Assembly: GCA_000934455.1 (NCBI GenBank) | Contig: KN886805.1 | Span: 40,682-63,946 of the forward strand | Reading direction: 5' to 3' | From: Apostichopus parvimensis | Taxonomy: Eukaryota; Echinodermata; Holothuroidea; Aspidochirotida; Stichopodidae | DNA: 23,265 nt | Part shown: positions 1-8,279 of the stretch, piece after piece | Layout of the letters: every line of letters begins with the position of its first letter | Position numbering within the stretch: position 1 is the stretch's first letter | Notes under the pieces: generated by a model | Database searches by the model: none | Told to the model about the DNA's origin: nothing | Seen by the model: the letters and a program-made list of their open reading frames with translations, nothing else | Position numbers and translations under genes: made by a program

Positions 1-1100
1 GGGGGGGGGGTGAGGGAAGGGAGAGGAAGGGGTGGTTCTGCTTGTTTTGTTTTTTGGGTTCTCTTTTCTAATTGTAAAGTTCTGTATTTTTTCAGGGAGT
101 GTCACTACCAGACAAGCCCTATAGGGTTGTTTAGTACCGTACACTTCCTTTCACAAGTTTTGTTTCTTATCTCCTTCTATGTCATATGTCATACTTATGT
201 TGTGATAAAACAAAAATAAATAAGTAAAATAAATGAAATGAAACGTATAAGATTAACGCTAATCAACAATATTCAATATATAATGAGTATATCTAAAGTG
301 ATGGCGCTTCTCAGTTTAGACCTTAAGTACTAACTGCAGTTTTAGCTTATACATGTTTATTAATAATACATGCACGTTGCGAGATAACAGCATGCGTTGT
401 ACGATATGCGAATTTATTACAACGACTTGTGAGGAAATAATACAATAGAATTTAGATGATATTTGTCAAGTGACATTTTAAGTTTTTAATTAACGTCACG
501 GGCTATTATTTTTTAGCCAAGCATGGCAATGCAGGTTTTGAGAATAGTTAAGCAGTATTTCCCTACTATAGGCATCCCCTCCCTCACCAAAACAGCACAA
601 CACACTCACATTTAAATACACAAACAAGTTAATTTAAGAAAAGCACGCCCTCTAACCTGCTTTTTATCATTCCAAAACAAGATGGAAGAGTCTAAGAGAT
701 ACCAACTAAATGTAATTTTAAAGAGCACTATTTCACAGCTTATTCATTGGCCAGCAGTATATGATATTATTGATATGAGAGAATGATTGCGATTAGACGT
801 ATATTCCCTAAGGTGGTCCTTGAACTCCCGAGGACCTCACACTTATGAAACGTTTTAAGAGTCCGATTGAGGATTCTCAAGCATTTAGTTCTATTTTCTT
901 AATTAAACTTTATGATCACCTCCAGATAAATGTAAAAAAAGAGGCGCCGTATCAACACAACCAAGAAGCCATTCAACTTTGTAGAGTAAGGCTTTTTAAA
1001 TTTGTATCCACCATGCACATATGCTTCGGCAAATCAACTGTCTCGTTGAAGGGTACCTTGGAGTATAAATGCTAGCAGCTAGGCTGGATAGCTCGTCGAA

Positions 1101-1108
1101 TGACGTCA
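1101..1108. promoter_or_regulatory. Full CRE palindrome TGACGTCA
   Basis: A perfect TGACGTCA octamer, the consensus site for CREB/ATF bZIP factors. No promoter or gene start is evident next to it, so its function is unsupported. A chance occurrence is possible in a window of this size. Confidence 0.25.
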
Positions 1109-1524
1109 CACATAATGAAACGAGACTCTAAGTTCAAATGTGTTTTCTTGGTCGAAGTGGTACCTCATAGTCCAGAGATATCTACACTACATTCCATAAT
1201 TTAACGTCATTTTGTGTAAATTTGAAGTTTAAATAGTAAAAACAGGTAATTAACCCAATCACATGAATGATTTTGATGATAATCGCAGAACGGAATATGT
1301 TCAGTTAGGCTAAGGCTAGGTATATCTTATATGAAATGGTTATAGACCGATATAATTTTTGTATTTACTTTTTGGAACAAGATGATACAATTAATTTGTT
1401 TTTCTTTGCTTGATAAGTGTTAAGTCTATTCGTAAGTTATTCTTGGTGTGACTTACAGCTACAAATCATCTTTACAAGGCCCTCTGACACCCCCCCCCCC
1501 ACTCTTCCTCTGCCCGACTCTGAT

Positions 1525-1540
1525 TGACGCACTGGCGTCA
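1525..1540. other. Short perfect hairpin
   Basis: TGACGC, loop ACTG, GCGTCA: a perfect six-base stem with a four-base loop. It lies 25 bases after a run of 11 C. It is not followed by a T-run and has no adjacent gene. Only the structure is seen; the role is unknown. Confidence 0.3.
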
Positions 1541-2337
1541 GGAACAATCTTAGAGAACATCTCCCCCTTATGCTAGCAGATGCCACCTATATTTCACTCT
1601 TTTAGAAGTGTTCCATTCACCTTCACTTGATGACCTCTCTTTGATAATACCGAGACCCGGAGCTTTGTTTTCAACATGACAGGGATGGAGACAGGAGAGG
1701 ACGTTTTCATCCTCCACCTCCCTTCCGGGGGCCTTCACTAAGAATTCGATGAGGCGTAAACTACTTTCCATCAAGTGAATCTGACTTTATAATTACTCAC
1801 TGACTAAATCTGTTGAGGAAACCTGCGCCTCTTGTTGTTGGTTAAAACCACGACGAGGATATAATTAAGTCAACGACCCAGTGACGACATTTTGCATTAC
1901 ACCGGAATCTTATCAGCGAACCAACCAATCGCGTAGCATGAAAAAAAAAGACAGATGTACAAGAAAACTCTGATGAGAGAAATTACGGGATTGGCTGGAG
2001 GGCAAAACTTTGCTTGCTGAATGGTCTTACAAATTCAGAAAATTTGTAGAATCACCGATAGAATTTTACAGTTGACTAGATTAATCAAAGGAGATTAATC
2101 TTCTTCATGAGAACCATTTTCTTTTAAATAAATTATAACAGTCAGTTGTATGTGACAATTACTAAAAAGAGACCATCTTGGGAAATTAAGTAAGTGTTTG
2201 TAAATAATATTCCCAACATTTCTAGCACAAATATCCAGTGAAACGGTTTTGATCCAGACAAAGCTGTTACCCACTCTTTGCAGCAAGCAGATGCCAATAT
2301 TGCAACTGTATTTTACCAGCGTTTTTCTCTTCAATGC

Positions 2338-2452
2338 CATCCTGCCCCGTCCCCCATCCTCTCGTTTTCTCCTCCTCACGTTTTCGCCTTGTCTGCTCAT
2401 CTTGTCCCAACAACGCCCACCCCACACCCAACCTCCTCCTCCTCACATGCCC
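2338..2452. repeat. Pyrimidine-rich low-complexity tract
   Basis: About 115 bases dominated by C and T on the + strand, with many CCCC and CCTCC runs. The tract has few stops in several frames, which explains the overlapping spurious open frames on both strands here. It is treated as simple sequence, not coding. Confidence 0.55.
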
Positions 2453-3116
2453 TTCAAGGCAGAAAGGTTTATAACTTGAGTAGAGTCAAGTTACTGTCAG
2501 TGATATGGTAGCTAGGGACATGCATTGGTCCTCAGAATTAGTATTTCGCCTTAACATAATACATTTTTTAACTGTAAATTTGAGGATGGTTTAACAATTC
2601 CTGAAGTGATAAAAATTGTACAAATTGACCTAACATCTTTGTCACACCCTGTCATGGGGTCTATAGACATGCACGGATACTTAAAAGAGAATTTTAAGAA
2701 TGTGTATCTCAAGATGAGTTACATTCATTCCGCATTCATGTTGCATTCATGTGCTCTGCACTGTCCTGTTACATTCCTGGAAATCAGTACATTCGATTTC
2801 TCTTTCATTATTGTCTTACTATTAAATTCATATGATCGAGTAACTCGTATGGATTCTAGATGGTCTTGCAGTGAAAGGCCCCTTTCCTTGAAGTGAATGC
2901 TTAGTGCAACTGCATACGCACAAATAAACCCAACTCTACCCTCACACCCTATTGGAAAGATTCACCAGTGTAATGAGATGACTGGGTATTCACTCCTTAA
3001 CATACATGTCCTCCCTGCATGGATTTACCCTACCGAGTCTACTGGTGTACGTCTACGCCGAGAACCTGTCGCTGTTCTTTGGAGTCTTGCTCACTCCCTC
3101 TGTAAATACACGCAAC

Positions 3117-3344
3117 AAGCCGCGTAACGATCAATTTGAGGGACCGGGTGCCCAGGATTAGACGGGGCCCCTTAAACGGAGCGAAGCGAGCAATTGCGAG
3201 ACCGCATTAGCGCAATAATATTCGGTTCCAACATCGTCTTGATGATGTGGAATCTGTCACCTTTGATCTCAATGCGTTCTTCGAACCATTTTTAAGTCTC
3301 AGAGCTCCTGAGTTTCCGGGGCTCCCAATGGCGTTACGCAAATG
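3117..3344. mobile_element. Eroded hAT-like MITE with 8-bp TSD
   Basis: A 228-bp non-coding segment bounded by inverted GCGTAACG (left, from 3122) and CGTTACGC (right, to 3339). Placing the ends five bases outside these cores puts 8-bp flanks CACGCAAC (3109-3116) and CACCCAAC (3345-3352) exactly at the boundaries, a 7 of 8 match. Eight-base duplications are typical of hAT transposons. The outermost five bases of the two ends no longer match, so the inverted repeats are decayed. The interior has GGGGCCCC near the left end, as in the better-preserved relative at 16813-17217. No transposase is encoded, so it would have been mobilised in trans. P-type elements also make 8-bp duplications and are an alternative. 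Confidence 0.5.
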
Positions 3345-3352
3345 CACCCAAC

Positions 3353-4930
3353 ATATTAGAAGGACTAAACAGGGGATTTTTTTTTGAGGCGTAGGATTTG
3401 GCATAGGTTAATAGGGTAAAGATTAGATCGACGAAATAGACTTATTATTAGTTGCACGATATTTGACATGATCATACATACATGTACCAGCTCAAAAAGT
3501 GGTTTTAATAAACCTTCTGAAAATAAGCGAATAATGAATGTCCCAAGTGGGCAATGTTAAAAGCATTTCTATGGAGTGATGAACTCTCTTGACGTAAACC
3601 CCGACGTAAATTTCACGGTATCACGCAAATCATTAGAGAAAAGTAACAAAATAATGAATTTGGGGCCCCTTATACGCAATCTCAAAACTTGTTCACTTTC
3701 ATTATAGAGGTCACATGTGACAAGGAAAAAGCCCTTAGCTTTCCTGAAGATCTCGACTTTTTTCCCCTTCTTCTATAAATATAAATGTCGTGAAATCTCA
3801 CCTCATGTTTATCACAGTGGAACCGTCTCATTTGATGTTTGACGATCAGCTCAGTATCTACGTCCCTAAGGCATTGATCGTATCATTTCCTTCAACTCTA
3901 GTAATAATCCTAAAAACTTCTTAAATCACTCAAAAAATACCGACCTTGACTCACTTTTGGTGGGCAATGTTTTCCATGTTATTTTGCAGATTTTGTTCAC
4001 CCCCCCCACTAACCTCGAGCCAGATTCTTTTTGAAAGTAGTTTCTTGGTTGATCTGAACAGATAAGGACCATTCAAATCAGGGTTATGCGAATCAACCTG
4101 CTTGAAAGAGTATACGTTTAACACTAAACAGTTTTTGGACCATGTAGGTCTTGTTGCACTTCAAGATAATATTCGTTCCCTTTGTTAATTCTTGCAGCAG
4201 GGGACAGGCCTGTATACCCGGGGAAAGGTGTGCGACGGGTGAAGAACCTATCTTCCCTCTATTTGCAAAGGTCAACAACTTCCTGTAGTAGAGAAAAAAA
4301 TGGTCGTGCTGTGTGGGACACTAACCTGCATCAAATGTGACACAATATAATTGATATGTTTGCAAAAACATAGTACAATATTGCATCGTAGCACAACTAT
4401 TTATACAAACGTAAATGCCTCTCCTATCACGTACCAACCCCCCAACCCCCCCCCCCTCCCGTATAAAGCTCTGCGTACGGGCCCGGAGGAGAGGAAACAG
4501 CCGGTGGAGAGGTATGCAATGTATGTTAAAATAGGTAAATGAATATTCACAATATGGTAATGAACTTAACCTGATTCAAGGGTAGATTAGTAGTAGCAGT
4601 TAACAAAGCTTTTTTTGTTTTTCACTTGATTCTCTTTACCCAAGATGGCCGGTGTGACAGTGTAGAACACCTCTCGCTCGAAACTGCTGTAATAAATCCG
4701 TGGGATGTTCTGTACGTTGGTAGACATATCTTCGAGGAGATCGTTTGCGCTAGCTTCAAACTGTTACAGCGCTGTTAACCGTTTGTAACCTAGCGCAAAT
4801 ATTAATATTGCGACGGATTTTTATTTAACGAACGTATTTAAACATGTATATGACTTCAATATACTACAAAAACATCGTCGAATAAAAATACTCATGGGGA
4901 GGTAAACATTGTCACACCGGGTTAGCTTAT
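3353..4930. other. Gene-free interval upstream of the receptor gene
   Basis: No gene recognised. It contains a C-rich tract at 4438-4460 with an 11-C run, a CCCCCCC run near 4000, and one copy of the palindrome TGAATATTCA (4540-4549). Some of this DNA is likely to be distal promoter of the receptor gene, but no specific element can be assigned. Confidence 0.5.
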
Positions 4931-4931
4931 G

Positions 4932-4941
4932 TATATATATA
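4932..4941 (+). promoter_or_regulatory. TATA-like box of the receptor gene
   Basis: Ten-base alternating TATATATATA, 305 bases upstream of the receptor start codon. A start site about 30 bases downstream would fall near 4962-4970, next to the palindrome TGAATATTCA (4968-4977). Alternating TA runs are common in AT-rich DNA, so this is a candidate only. A pyrimidine-rich acceptor-like site ending at 5016 offers another model, in which the leader is spliced from an exon further upstream. Confidence 0.3.
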
Positions 4942-5078
4942 GCAACTGAATTGCCTTCTCTTATCTTTGAATATTCATGAACCTGTATTAATCCATTGCA
5001 ATTTCTTCTTTTCCAGGTTTGTCAATCCTCGTTGAATTGTTAATTACAAAGGAAATTTCTGTTGAAAATCACCTCTTT

Positions 5079-5265
5079 ATGAAGAGTTTAACCAAAACAG
5101 CCATGATTGAATGACGTTATACGACCGTCTCAAAGCAAGACGAAGGAACAACGTTTTGGTTGATTTAGTTTGCAGTATATGCATAGCAAACTGAATATAT
5201 ATCAGTTTTTTCAAACTGATTTGAACAAACACAACACTGTTTCAACATGGATGAACGGAACTTGA
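5079..5265 (+). promoter_or_regulatory. Three chained upstream ORFs in the leader
   Basis: If transcription starts upstream of 5079, the leader carries three short ORFs that overlap one another. The first is 5079-5114 (MKSLTKTAMIE, with a second in-frame ATG at 5103). The second is 5111-5194, 27 codons, whose ATG overlaps the first stop as ATGA. The third is 5179-5265, 28 codons, which reads out of frame across the main start codon. Upstream ORFs, above all one overlapping the start, usually lower translation of the main frame. The ORFs are visible; the control role is inference. Confidence 0.45.
5201..5220 (+). promoter_or_regulatory. Leader hairpin before the receptor start codon
   Basis: ATCAGTTT, loop TTTC, AAACTGAT: a perfect 8-bp inverted repeat ending 26 bases before the ATG. 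A second partial partner, AAACTGA at 5188-5194, could compete for the left arm. The stem is AU-rich and probably weak in RNA. It lies inside the third upstream ORF. Confidence 0.35.
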
Positions 5266-5944
5266 CCGATTTTTTGGACGGAACCACAACGGCAAGCACG
5301 AGCCAAGAACCGCCCAATAGCGATGTTTTGTACAAAGTTGTGGCAACAACGGTATATTTCATTCTCGGTGCGGTAGCGATCGTTGGGAACACCATGGTGA
5401 TCATAGTCGTACTACGAGTTAAATCCATGCGTACACCGACCAATTGCCATCTTGTTAGTCTAGCGTTTGTCGATGCAGTCACGGGCCTGGTACCGAATTG
5501 GTTGCATTCGATACCGGAAGTGCTGGGAAATTCGACCTGGTATGGCGCGATTGGATGTGTCCCTATTGTTTACGTGGAATACCTTGTATTTAATATGTCG
5601 GCGGTGTCCATTGCCGCGTTTACGGCTGAACGGTATATCGCGATTTGTCATCCAATGAAATCCCATTACATGTGTACTATAAACCGTGCGGTGAAAATAA
5701 TCGTCTGTGTATGGATCTTCACCGCGATTTACTGTTTGTGTTGGCTGATACTTATCGATTACGACGAGGAGAGAAATTATCCGTGTTATTACAACGCCAA
5801 CCACGAAAAGTTACTTCCATACGTCTATGTGGCAGATTGTATTCTGTTTTATATGATACCAGTCGGTATAGCTATTCCTACTTATATTGTCATCGGCCGA
5901 GCGTTATACCGAAGCACCAGATCTAGAAGTAAAATGGTCGCAAG
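5247..5944 (+). CDS. TRHR: Receptor exon 1: N-terminus to TM5
   Basis: Encodes residues 1-232 plus two bases of codon 233: extracellular N-terminus, TM1 (about 30-57), TM2 (68-90), TM3 (103-130), TM4 (148-170), TM5 (188-220) and the start of the third intracellular loop. It ends CAAG followed by GTAAGA, a strong donor, in phase 2. Reading on into the intron gives Arg then stop, which confirms that splicing is needed. Open frames on the opposite strand and in the other + frames are shadows of this exon. Confidence 0.95.
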
Positions 5945-7742
5945 GTAAGATCGAGCAACGGCTAAATGTGTCTTCTCTACAACTTCATCTCTATGGAGAG
6001 CTTTTATCCAGGGAAAAAATGATATATATTGCTGATAAGAAGATGTTTTGTCGAAGAAACGCTGTTTTGTTTTGTCAGAATAACGGTTATTTCGGGAGGC
6101 GTGGAAGGAGTATTTAGGAGTGGAAATGGTTGGGGATGAGTGGGGGATAGGTGGGTATAGTTGGGAAGAGGGTAGGGGTGTGTTGAACCATTCAAAATCT
6201 AAGATATGTTAAGATATGGGCTGAGACAATATCAGCTCTGATGTGGTCATCCTCTTTCGTTTGAAAATATTTGCATTCATTTTAGTATTCTGTGATAATT
6301 TTGTTTCATTGCCTCTCTTTGTTTTCAAAGCTATTCAAGGAAAAGGGAGGATGGAACAACTGAAAAGGCTCACGATAAAAGTGATGCTGCAAGAAAACAG
6401 GTGAGTAGGGTACATATGTATGGTGGCCATGGGAAGGAGGAGGGGAAGGGGTAGGAGGTATATCTACATACAGTTAAACCGTATTATTGAAAATATGGCT
6501 CGGTGAGATGATGCTGTGGCAGCTGGCAAAAGAATTAATATATTTTGGGGTATAATTTTTTGAAAAGATACCAGTGATATGGTAAAGCTGATAAAGGTTG
6601 TGGCATTATAAATCAATGAAACCTTCCATATGTCGAAGTCGTGGATTCAATACCTGGCTGGCTAAAGTAAGGTGGGTTTTTCATCCAGTAAAAATACACG
6701 GTTTCAAGTCCCCAATTTGAAATGATCTTCAAAATTGTTTTAAAAAAAAATCCAGAATGAACTAAACCTGTAAACTGTTGATGTGAAGTTTAAGCTATAA
6801 GCCATTGATTGGCATCTACCACATACATTAAGTGGCTGCTTAGCTTACCGTCGCCAACTAGTTATAACTGCCTTCCAGGCGGATTAGTTTAGAAATTGGA
6901 AATTGAGCCATTGAGGATCCAGAAAAGTAAGCCGGGGGCACGTGATGTTGCTGTCGATCCAGGGAAGGAAACTTGGGGCACGTGACGTTGCTGTCGATCC
7001 AGGGAAGGAAACATGGGACACGTGACGTTGCTTTTGATCCTTCTTAGTCACCAACAGTTATCTACAAGCAATTTTTGTTATTTTCAAAACGGTAGCTATA
7101 GTGGGAAAGGATACACACGTTTCTCATTTACTATATTTGCCGATATTGTCCTATGCACAGCTACGTTGATAGCCAAGTCGACATACCAATTGCCAGTAAT
7201 ATTGTTCGGGCCTGGCACCCTCGTCCGATAATCCTGACTCCGCCACTTTTAACCCACCGATAAAGAGTTGGGGGACCGTGTCACCCGTGTGGGCCATGGC
7301 TACATTATTGCATCTGTCAACAATTTTATTTTCGTAATGTTGTGCACTTGACGCATTGACGTGCTGTTCTTTATTTTATTTTTTTCCTCATCTGTTACAG
7401 GTAGTGAAGATGCTCTTCCTAGTGGTGGCGTTCTTTGCTGTCCTCTGGTTACCATATCGTCTATTAGTTGTCACTAATTCGGTCTTTGGCGGTGGATTAC
7501 ATGACAGATGGATTCTTTTCTTCTGCAGAGCTTGTTACTACCTCAACAGCGCTGCAAATCCAATCATTTACAACTTTATGTCTTTGAACTTTCGCAGAGC
7601 ATTTAAGAAAATGTGCCCGTGTCTCGGTAAGATCATGAATCCGCAAAATGGTTCAAACACTCAAGGGCAAGGGGCTCGTAATACAACCACGTACACTACC
7701 TGTTCCACAAAAACTAACTTACAAGGGGACAGTGTGCTTTAA
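5247..7742 (+). CDS. TRHR: TRH-type neuropeptide GPCR (three coding exons)
   Basis: Class A receptor of 369 residues at the plasma membrane, expected to bind a short amidated TRH-type peptide and signal through G proteins (Gq in vertebrates). Join 5247-5944, 6331-6400, 7401-7742. The start has A at -3 and G at +4. Landmarks: N48 (TM1), D76 (TM2), C104 paired with C180, ERY 128-130, W156, P205, FAVLWLP ending P274, NPIIY 309-313, and a CPC palmitoylation-type site at 328-330. The segment MRTPTNCHLVSLAFVD and the RKQ preceding TM6 are characteristic of TRH receptors. Tyr112, Asn116, Tyr275 and Arg299 align with the four vertebrate TRH-contact residues (Tyr106, Asn110, Tyr282, Arg306). N5 and N95 are sequons. 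The tail has a T351/T353/T356 arrestin-type pattern and ends DSVL, a class I PDZ-type ligand. All seven helices are intact, so it is probably functional. Confidence 0.94.
5945..6330 (+). other. Receptor intron 1
   Basis: A 386-bp GT-AG intron, phase 2, between TM5 and the third intracellular loop. It contains the G-run block at 6132-6178 and otherwise ordinary AT-rich sequence. Confidence 0.88.
6132..6178 (+). other. G-quadruplex-type run in intron 1
   Basis: Six G-tracts of three to five bases, separated by loops of 6, 6, 7, 4 and 2 bases, on the transcribed (RNA-sense) strand. This meets the usual G3+N1-7 rule with two spare tracts. It could form in the pre-mRNA and influence splicing of the small exon 2, 150 bases downstream; that effect is inference. 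Confidence 0.5.
6331..6400 (+). CDS. TRHR: Receptor exon 2: 70-nt loop exon
   Basis: Flanked by an acceptor (pyrimidine tract then TTTTCAAAG) and a strong donor (ACAG then GTGAGT). It completes Ser233 and encodes 23 residues, YSRKREDGTT...AARKQ, the basic third intracellular loop contacting G protein. Entry is phase 2 and exit phase 0. Being 70 nt it is not a multiple of three, so skipping it would shift the frame before TM6 and give a truncated receptor. It was found because RKQ is expected immediately before TM6 in TRH receptors. Confidence 0.9.
6401..7400 (+). other. Receptor intron 2
   Basis: A GT-AG intron of exactly 1000 bp, phase 0, with GTGAGT donor and a T-rich acceptor ending CTGTTACAG. 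It contains the CACGTG minisatellite and a G-rich patch at about 6425-6460. Weak box-B-like pieces near 6647 and 6696 may be SINE debris. Open frames inside it are short and lack motifs. Confidence 0.88.
6911..7040. repeat. 40-bp minisatellite carrying CACGTG E-boxes
   Basis: Units begin near 6935, 6975 and 7015 at an exact 40-bp spacing. A degenerate partial unit precedes them (GATCCAGAAAAGTAAG against GATCCAGGGAAGGAAA) and the last unit decays after 7040. Each full unit carries CACGTGA, so three palindromic E-boxes (binding type of USF, TFE/MITF and Myc-Max) sit 40 bases apart. Repetition is seen directly; enhancer function is inference. Confidence 0.8.
7401..7742 (+). CDS. TRHR: Receptor exon 3: TM6, TM7 and tail
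   Basis: Starts after CTGTTACAG at phase 0 and encodes residues 257-369. TM6 (about 257-281) contains FAVLWLPYR; TM7 (about 294-316) contains CRACYYLNSAANPIIY; then helix 8 with the CPC cysteines and a polar tail rich in Thr and Asn. As I recall, vertebrate TRH receptor genes are also interrupted at the beginning of TM6, which supports both the model and the family call. The reading stops with TAA at 7740-7742, inside the first unit of the tandem 100-bp duplication. Confidence 0.94.
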   Translation, partial: VVKMLFLVVAFFAVLWLPYRLLVVTNSVFGGGLHDRWILFFCRACYYLNSAANPIIYNFMSLNFRRAFKKMCPCLGKIMNPQNGSNTQGQGARNTTTYTTCSTKTNLQGDSVL

Positions 7743-7850
7743 GAACAATGTTTCATACACTCAAGGGCAAGGGGCTCGTAATACAACCACGTACACTACA
7801 TGTTCCACGAAAACTAACTTACAAGGGGACAGTGTGCTTTAAGAACAATG
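7651..7850 (+). repeat. Tandem 100-bp duplication of the receptor tail
   Basis: Two units, 7651-7750 and 7751-7850, differ at four positions (7651, 7656, 7700 and 7709 against +100). Unit 1 encodes the last 29 residues of the receptor, its stop and a few bases of 3' UTR. Because 100 is one more than a multiple of three, unit 2 encodes the same 28-residue ending YTQGQGARNTTT...LQGDSVL and stop, but in the +1 frame, beyond the real stop. The two differences within the shared ending are both Thr-to-Thr synonymous (ACC/ACA and ACA/ACG). The few differences suggest a recent event. Confidence 0.93.
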
Positions 7851-8279
7851 CTTCGCTTGCTTGTTTTGTATTTCAAAAGATCCGGGAACTGCTATTCTAT
7901 ATGTAAATTGTAATTGCTACAACTAGTGCTTACCTCATGGAAACAATCATCCGAATCAAGTCGACGTCACTACATCTGACGTCATGTAGCTTCGTTGCAG
8001 ATATATTTTAGTATTTTCAATAACAACATGTGAACATGCTGCTTCATGGGTAAACGAAATTAACTAGTAATGACATCATAATCTATAAATATTTTAAGCG
8101 AAACGCATCATCCTCTAGCCTCGAGAAATGAACTAAGGGCTGGCATAGTGTCAAAAGATGGACGTCTAAACATCATGGCTGAGGTTAAACTTAACGAGGC
8201 CAATGTATTTAGTGATTTTTGTGATGTTTTTGTGGTCTTACAGTAGCTAATGGAAAATAAGTAGCTAATGGAAAATAAA
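7743..8279 (+). other. Probable 3' UTR of the receptor gene
   Basis: Runs from the receptor stop to the first good AATAAA (8274-8279). It includes the second tail copy and, at 7970-7989, a hairpin CTACAT/ATGTAG enclosing a full TGACGTCA (7977-7984). The end is inferred from the signal only; a later AATAAA at 9968-9973 is an alternative. Confidence 0.45.
8243..8279 (+). terminator. Polyadenylation signal in an 18-bp tandem repeat
   Basis: GTAGCTAATGGAAAATAA occurs twice in direct succession (8243-8260 and 8261-8278). The second copy is followed by A, so it forms AATAAA at 8274-8279; the first is followed by G and does not. It is on the sense strand, about 530 bases after the receptor stop, a plausible distance for a 3' end. 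A GT-rich downstream element (TTGTTGTTG type) lies near 8310-8325. Confidence 0.45.

Larger units (their letters stand above)
1..3108. other. Gene-free interval, 5' end of window
   Basis: No convincing coding sequence is visible on either strand. Open frames here are short, lack splice signals and have no recognisable motif. The interval opens with a run of ten G and contains a run of 11 C at 1490-1500. The only discrete items noted are the CRE-type octamer, the hairpin and the pyrimidine-rich tract listed separately. Confidence 0.6.

Noticed and set aside
1568..1774. 68-codon - strand frame with protein-like composition
   Set aside because: Poor start context, no splice signals and no recognisable motif.
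2249..2511. Overlapping + strand frames rich in Pro and Ser
   Set aside because: Caused by the pyrimidine-rich tract, which lacks stops in several frames.
5165..5926. Several open frames on the - strand and in other + frames over the receptor
   Set aside because: They are shadows of receptor exon 1; the receptor motifs fix the real frame.
7190..7247. Possible right end of another hAT element in intron 2 (CCTGACTCCGCCACT)
   Set aside because: No matching left end or 8-bp duplication could be found.
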